NCBI GenBank assembly: GCA_034678415.1
Contig: JAXDBV010000225.1
Coordinates: forward strand, 1-9,632
DNA from: JAXDBV01 sp034678415
GTDB lineage: Bacteria; Bacteroidota; Bacteroidia; Bacteroidales; VadinHA17
Reading direction: 5' to 3'
Length of the DNA stretch: 9,632 nucleotides
This document shows, in pieces, positions 6,173 through 9,632 of this stretch. Numbering within the stretch: the stretch's first letter is position 1; each line of letters starts with the position of its first letter. The notes under the pieces are model-generated. The model saw nothing but the letters and a program-made list of their open reading frames with translations. It was not told the origin of the DNA and searched no databases. The translations under genes and the position numbers were made by a program.

Positions 6173-6934
6173 TTAAAGAAGGAAGGGAATAATTGCTTTA
6201 CGAACGGCAGGATAATCGGGGAACGTCTTTATATACCAGCGGTGATGCATAAGAGCCCTTGGCAGGAGATTGCTGGTGGTCCAGGCAAGGAAAGATAAGG
6301 AGGGAAGCGACCAGGTAAGGATGGCAAAGCCGGTCCACTCGATCAACTCTCCCAGGAAATTCGGGCATGAGACGTAGGTGAACAACCATCCACGGGGAAT
6401 TGAGTATTCTTGGTCATTTTTCCTCAGCTCGATGAGCACCTGGTCGGAAATGAGGTTCATCAGCATTCCGGCTATAAACAATGCCATTCCGATGATGAAC
6501 CTTGGATCGGATATCCATGTTTGTGGGTAGGAGGGGTTCAGGAATGTGAGATAGTATCCGTTCAATAAACCATTGATCAGGTTAAAGAAAAATGCCATGG
6601 CAGCAACCGATAAGGGTATCTTTTTACCGCTGGTTCTGATCCTGAAAGGATAAATAAGAGCACGGTGGATGTAATGGATGGACCAGAGAAGGAGAAACAG
6701 CCGGTTCGTCAGTCCTGTGTCTTCAAACCTGAACAGGAAAAAGATTGGGATGATCAGCAGGGCCGGTAATTCCATAATGATCCATCCCAGCCTGTTCGGT
6801 ATCTGCCATCCCCATCCTTTCCTATTATGACGCCCGTAGGGAGGAGAAATAAACAGCTGCACGGGCAGGAGTGTAAGGCCAAAACCGATCCATGCCAGCA
6901 CGATCCATGAAAAGGCAGTTTCAGGTATGATCAT
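6173..6934 (-). CDS. Steroid 5-alpha-reductase family membrane enzyme (SRD5A1/2-like)
   Basis: A 253-residue membrane protein with about seven hydrophobic segments, close in length to human SRD5A2 (254). It follows SRD5A1/2 along its whole length: YGRH (33-36), MELPAL (54-59), IHYIHRALIYPF (86-97), WISDPRFIIG (140-149), MLMNLISDQVL (157-167), IPRGWLFTYVSCPNFLGELIEW (split at 179-200), PRALMHHRWY (225-234) and FPDYPAVRKAIIPFLL at the end. From memory of the human enzyme, residues for substrate or NADPH binding are kept: E55, Y88, N160, D164, N192, E196, R226, H230, Y234 and R245. The family reduces the 4,5 double bond of 3-oxo-delta4 steroids with NADPH; relatives act on polyprenols or enoyl-CoA, but the similarity here is nearer the steroid branch. 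Its ATG shares one base with the stop of the upstream SDR gene (TGATG), so the two are translationally coupled. The natural substrate is unknown. Confidence 0.88.
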   Translation of the reverse strand: MIIPETAFSWIVLAWIGFGLTLLPVQLFISPPYGRHNRKGWGWQIPNRLGWIIMELPALLIIPIFFLFRFEDTGLTNRLFLLLWSIHYIHRALIYPFRIRTSGKKIPLSVAAMAFFFNLINGLLNGYYLTFLNPSYPQTWISDPRFIIGMALFIAGMLMNLISDQVLIELRKNDQEYSIPRGWLFTYVSCPNFLGELIEWTGFAILTWSLPSLSFLAWTTSNLLPRALMHHRWYIKTFPDYPAVRKAIIPFLL

Positions 6935-7911
6935 CAGATATAATGATTATTACGGAACCACTCTATACTCTCTCTGACGGTAATCTCAAAGGATCGTGCA
7001 TGAAATCCCAGTTCACTTATGGCTTTCTGCGAAGTCACGTTCCTGTGCGATGTTTTGACAATGTCGAGTGCTTCTCTGGTATATAGGCTTGGCCGGCCCT
7101 TCAGCCATCCGTAGGCCTGAACAAAGGGCAATCCTGCGTTTGCCAGCCAGAAAGGGACCATCATCACCCTGCACGCATTTCCTTCGATGGTCTTCACGAT
7201 CCTGCTGAACTCATGCAGTGATCGCCAGGAGCCGGAAAGCAGGTAGCGTTCGCCCGTCCTTCCATTCTGTGCTGCCAGCCATGCTCCTTCAATCACATCC
7301 CTCACATCGATAAAGTTATAGCCGCCAGGTACCAGGAAGGGAAGGTGTCCGCGATAGAGGTCAATGAGGAACCTGCCTATCAGCGATGGCCGGTAGTCAG
7401 CCGGCCCGAGAATGGAGGTGGGATTTATTATCAATGCATCGCAGCCTTTGGCGACGGCTTCCATCACCATCTTTTCACACATAGCTTTTGAGCGGCTGTA
7501 CCAGCTGTTAACCGACAGGGCTAACGGTCTGGATTCATCCAGGAGCTGATGGTGAGGATCCTGATTCAACGCATGCACAGAGCTGCAATGCACCAACCGT
7601 ATATTCTTCCTCCCCCGCAGTACATTGAGCAAGGTTTGTGTACCAGCAATATTTGGATCGTTGTTCCTGCCTCTCGTACTTTTCCTTATGGAGATGACCG
7701 CTGCGAGGTGGAAAACCAGCTCGCACCCGGAAACAAGATCATGAATTGCATGTGGATCATCCATCCTTCCGTACACCTTCTCCAGCGGTAACGTCTCCAG
7801 TCCTTTCTCATCCCTGTGAATAAGAACCCTTAACCGGTGTCCCCGGGAATGTAACATGTGTGCCAGGTTTACGCCAATATGGCCGCTCGCTCCGGTTATG
7901 GCGATATTCAT
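6934..7911 (-). CDS. Extended SDR, NAD(P)-dependent epimerase/3beta-HSD-like dehydrogenase
   Basis: A 325-residue Rossmann-fold enzyme. The dinucleotide motif is TGASGHIG (residues 6-13), followed by VFHLAA (66-71), NIAGTQTLL (87-95), LVHCSSVHAL (106-115) and the catalytic YSRSK (Y138, K142) with S110/S111 upstream. Then come IINPTSILGP (161-170) and FIDVRDV (200-206), all in extended-SDR order. The whole resembles the dihydroflavonol 4-reductase/3beta-hydroxysteroid dehydrogenase branch more than sugar-nucleotide epimerases. Such enzymes interconvert an alcohol and a ketone. It is the first gene of a two-gene operon: its TGA overlaps the ATG of the 5-alpha-reductase-like gene, which would reduce the double bond next to such a ketone. 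The intergenic region to msrA is 112 nt and divergent; TATATTTTG (7940-7932, minus) is a one-base-off -7 candidate. The function is inferred from context, not demonstrated. Confidence 0.88.
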   Translation of the reverse strand: MNIAITGASGHIGVNLAHMLHSRGHRLRVLIHRDEKGLETLPLEKVYGRMDDPHAIHDLVSGCELVFHLAAVISIRKSTRGRNNDPNIAGTQTLLNVLRGRKNIRLVHCSSVHALNQDPHHQLLDESRPLALSVNSWYSRSKAMCEKMVMEAVAKGCDALIINPTSILGPADYRPSLIGRFLIDLYRGHLPFLVPGGYNFIDVRDVIEGAWLAAQNGRTGERYLLSGSWRSLHEFSRIVKTIEGNACRVMMVPFWLANAGLPFVQAYGWLKGRPSLYTREALDIVKTSHRNVTSQKAISELGFHARSFEITVRESIEWFRNNHYI

Positions 7912-8023
7912 TTCATAATTTCTTTGCCCGCCAAAATATATAATTCGGGCGTATTTATACTTCTGTCAACATGATAGTTTTCAACATGAATGAACCAATC
8001 CATGTCTGATTTGTTAATGTTTT

Positions 8024-8689
8024 ATGAAACGTAACAGGCTGAAAATATTCGGATTGTTTCTGTTCCCGGTATTGTTGTCATGGATACCGGTAAAAGGATC
8101 CGTCCGTCTAGATGTTTCAGTTACGATGACTATTAATTCCTCTACCATGGATACAGCCACATTTGGTGCGGGTTGCTTCTGGTGCGTGGAAGCGATTTTT
8201 CAGCAGCTTGATGGTGTAACAAACGTCGTTTCAGGATATGCCGGCGGACATGTGAAAAATCCAAATTACAGTCAGGTATGTACGGGTGAGACGGGGCATG
8301 CTGAGGTGTGCTTTATCACCTATGATCCGGTAAAAATATCTTATACTGATCTGCTCCAGGTATTCTGGTCCATCCACGATCCCACAACGCTTAACCGCCA
8401 GGGTGCCGACGTGGGTACCCAGTACCGGTCGGTTATTTTCTATCATAATGATGAACAGAGAAGGCTGGCTATGGAGTACCGGCAAAGGCTTGACAAATCG
8501 GGAGCATTCGGAAATCCTGTCGTTACCGAGATCGTCCCGATGGACATATTCTATCCGGCGGAAGACTACCACCAGAAATATTTCATCAATAATACAAATC
8601 AGCCCTATTGCCGTATTGTGATACAACCCAAGCTCGAGAAATTCAAAAAAGCGTTTGCGGAGAAAATTGTGCCGCCAAAAGGAAAGTAG
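8024..8689 (+). CDS. msrA: Peptide methionine (S)-S-oxide reductase MsrA, probably exported
   Basis: A 221-residue protein whose MsrA domain begins near residue 44 (TATFGAGCFWCVEAIF). The catalytic cysteine is C51 in GCFWCVE, with a second cysteine at C54. Other active-site positions are Y82, E94 (GHAEV), D129 and Y134 (GADVGTQYRS). The C-terminal NQPYCRIVIQPKLEKF (192-207) holds C196, a possible recycling cysteine. MsrA reduces the S-epimer of methionine sulfoxide in proteins. Upstream of the domain are about 40 extra residues: a basic start (MKRNRLK), a hydrophobic stretch IFGLFLFPVLLSWIPV, then KGS, which reads as a Sec signal peptide without a lipobox. This points to a periplasmic enzyme repairing envelope proteins. 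If translation began at Met35 or Met42 instead, it would be cytoplasmic. No MsrB domain is fused. Confidence 0.95.
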   Translation: MKRNRLKIFGLFLFPVLLSWIPVKGSVRLDVSVTMTINSSTMDTATFGAGCFWCVEAIFQQLDGVTNVVSGYAGGHVKNPNYSQVCTGETGHAEVCFITYDPVKISYTDLLQVFWSIHDPTTLNRQGADVGTQYRSVIFYHNDEQRRLAMEYRQRLDKSGAFGNPVVTEIVPMDIFYPAEDYHQKYFINNTNQPYCRIVIQPKLEKFKKAFAEKIVPPKGK

Positions 8690-8716
8690 CGAGTAAGCAT
8701 TAACGGTTGCTTTTTA

Positions 8717-8743
8717 TTGTTAATTTTAAACGGTTAACATTTG
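8717..8743 (+). promoter_or_regulatory. Possible promoter of the beta-CASP nuclease gene
   Basis: TTG at 8717-8719 and AACATTTG at 8736-8743 (one mismatch from TAnnTTTG), 16 nt apart. The -7 element ends 13 nt before the ATG at 8757, which would give a very short leader. Weak evidence; read-through from msrA, 67 nt upstream, is the alternative. Confidence 0.25.
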
Positions 8744-8756
8744 ACAATAAAAGCAT

Positions 8757-9632
8757 ATGCATATTACATTCCTGGGTGCGGCAAGGGAGGTTACCGGGAG
8801 TAAGATTCTGGTGGTCACCGAATCAGGGAAAAGGATACTTCTTGACTGCGGAATGTTCCAAGGCAAAGGCCTTGAAACGGACAGTATGAACCGTGATCTT
8901 GGCTTTGATCCGGAAAAGCTTGATCATATTATTCTCACTCATGCCCATATTGACCATTCTGGGCTTATTCCCTATATGTATAAACGGGGATTTCGGGGTT
9001 CGGTGATATGTTCCGGCGCCACGCGCGACCTCTGCTCCATCATGCTGGCCGACACGGGATATATCCAGGAAAATGATACCATGATATTCAATAAAAGAAG
9101 GATCAAAAAAGGACTGCCTCCCGTGGAACCTATCTTTACCCAGAAAGATGCAGCGGAATGTATGAGCCTTTTCATCGGCATTCCATCGGGTATGAATTTC
9201 CGTATTGATGATACCGTCAGGGTTAGGTTTACGAGTACAGGGCATATGCTTGGCAGTGGCGTGGCCAACCTGCAGGTGAGGGAAAAGGGGGAGATCATCC
9301 GGCTGGCATATACGGGTGATATTGGTCGTCCATCCAGCCATATTCTTGCCGTGCCCAAGCCATTTCCCCAATGCGATTATCTTATTACGGAGTCAACGTA
9401 TGGTGACAGGCTGCACCGGGAGAACAGGGAGGCTGAAGATGAACTGCTCAGCATTGTGGTGGATACATGCGTGAACAAGGGCGGCAAGCTCATCATCCCT
9501 GCTTTCAGTGTGGGCCGTACACAGGAAGTAGTATATTCCCTTAATAATTTTTATAACCGTGGAATGTTGCCGAGGATAGATGTATTTGTTGACAGCCCCC
9601 TGGCCGTCAACGCCACAACCGTGTTCCGCATA
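8757..9632 (+). CDS. MBL-fold beta-CASP nuclease (CPSF73/Ysh1-like), 5' part
   Basis: 292 residues are visible before the right edge cuts the gene; the family is usually about 450-530 residues. The start MHITFLGAAREVTGS is the typical opening of this group. The metallo-beta-lactamase zinc ligands are present: H62, H64, D66 and H67 (THAHIDHSG), H163 (TGHMLGSG) and D188 (YTGDIG). Then TESTYGDR and LIIPAFSVGRTQEV mark the entry into the beta-CASP domain, whose opening DVFVDSPLAVNAT is seen just before the edge. The group includes eukaryotic CPSF73 and bacterial/archaeal RNA-processing nucleases, and is annotated in bacteria as an MBL-fold RNA-specificity exonuclease. It likely cleaves RNA in the cytoplasm; its in vivo target is not known. 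It lies 67 nt after msrA in the same direction, with a weak stem (AAGCA/TGCTT plus T run near 8695-8715) between them. Confidence 0.92.
   Translation, partial: MHITFLGAAREVTGSKILVVTESGKRILLDCGMFQGKGLETDSMNRDLGFDPEKLDHIILTHAHIDHSGLIPYMYKRGFRGSVICSGATRDLCSIMLADTGYIQENDTMIFNKRRIKKGLPPVEPIFTQKDAAECMSLFIGIPSGMNFRIDDTVRVRFTSTGHMLGSGVANLQVREKGEIIRLAYTGDIGRPSSHILAVPKPFPQCDYLITESTYGDRLHRENREAEDELLSIVVDTCVNKGGKLIIPAFSVGRTQEVVYSLNNFYNRGMLPRIDVFVDSPLAVNATTVFRI

Noticed and set aside
5994..6176. 60-codon plus-strand frame in the gene-free stretch
   Set aside because: No promoter, no family resemblance, and it overlaps the stop of the steroid-reductase gene; most likely chance.
8231..8626. 131-codon minus-strand frame opposite msrA
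   Set aside because: It lies wholly over conserved MsrA motifs on the plus strand.
8695..8715. Short stem (AAGCA/TGCTT) with a T run after msrA
   Set aside because: Only 5 bp of stem and an 8-nt loop, too weak to call a terminator with confidence.
8823..9371. 182-codon minus-strand frame opposite the beta-CASP gene
   Set aside because: The plus-strand frame holds the full set of metallo-beta-lactamase zinc ligands; the minus frame is its shadow.

Overview
The window looks like ordinary chromosomal DNA of a Bacteroidota bacterium, probably of the order Bacteroidales. The signs are a ResB-type N-terminus ending in the FIENDFG/HIREG motifs of the fused CcsBA cytochrome c synthase common in that phylum, a LemA-HtpX pair, a secreted GH43 glycosidase, promoters resembling the Bacteroidota TTG-N(17-23)-TAnnTTTG pattern, and weak or absent Shine-Dalgarno sequences. 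I see no tRNA, rRNA, CRISPR array, transposase, integrase or phage gene.

Layout. 1-710 (-): 5' part of a cytochrome c biogenesis (CcsB/ResB-like) gene, cut by the window edge. 929-1288 (+): small zinc-ribbon protein of unknown role. 1425-2934 (+): lemA and an M48/HtpX-like membrane protease 4 nt apart, behind a good promoter. 2969-3958 (-): exported GH43-family glycosidase, convergent with htpX. 4156-4554 (-): four-helix membrane protein of unknown function. 4823-5173 (-): short single-stranded DNA-binding protein without the usual acidic C-terminal tip, followed by a clear intrinsic terminator. 5174-5590: AT-rich divergent control region with two inverted repeats and promoters in both directions. 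5591-5812 (+): 73-residue coiled-coil protein. 5813-6172: 360 nt with no convincing gene. 6173-7911 (-): translationally coupled pair, an extended SDR of the 3beta-HSD/dihydroflavonol-reductase type followed by a steroid 5-alpha-reductase family membrane enzyme. 8024-8689 (+): methionine sulfoxide reductase MsrA with an N-terminal export signal. 8757-9632 (+): beginning of an MBL-fold/beta-CASP nuclease, cut by the window edge.

Most genes are separate housekeeping or envelope functions. Envelope quality control is represented by LemA/HtpX and an apparently exported MsrA, and nucleic-acid handling by SSB and the beta-CASP protein. The most interesting unit is the SDR plus 5-alpha-reductase pair. 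The reductase keeps nearly every residue known to matter in human SRD5A1/2, and the coupled SDR could supply a 3-keto substrate, so the pair is a candidate two-enzyme module for a steroid, sterol or other isoprenoid enone. Its substrate is inference only. I found no multi-gene system that is clearly new.
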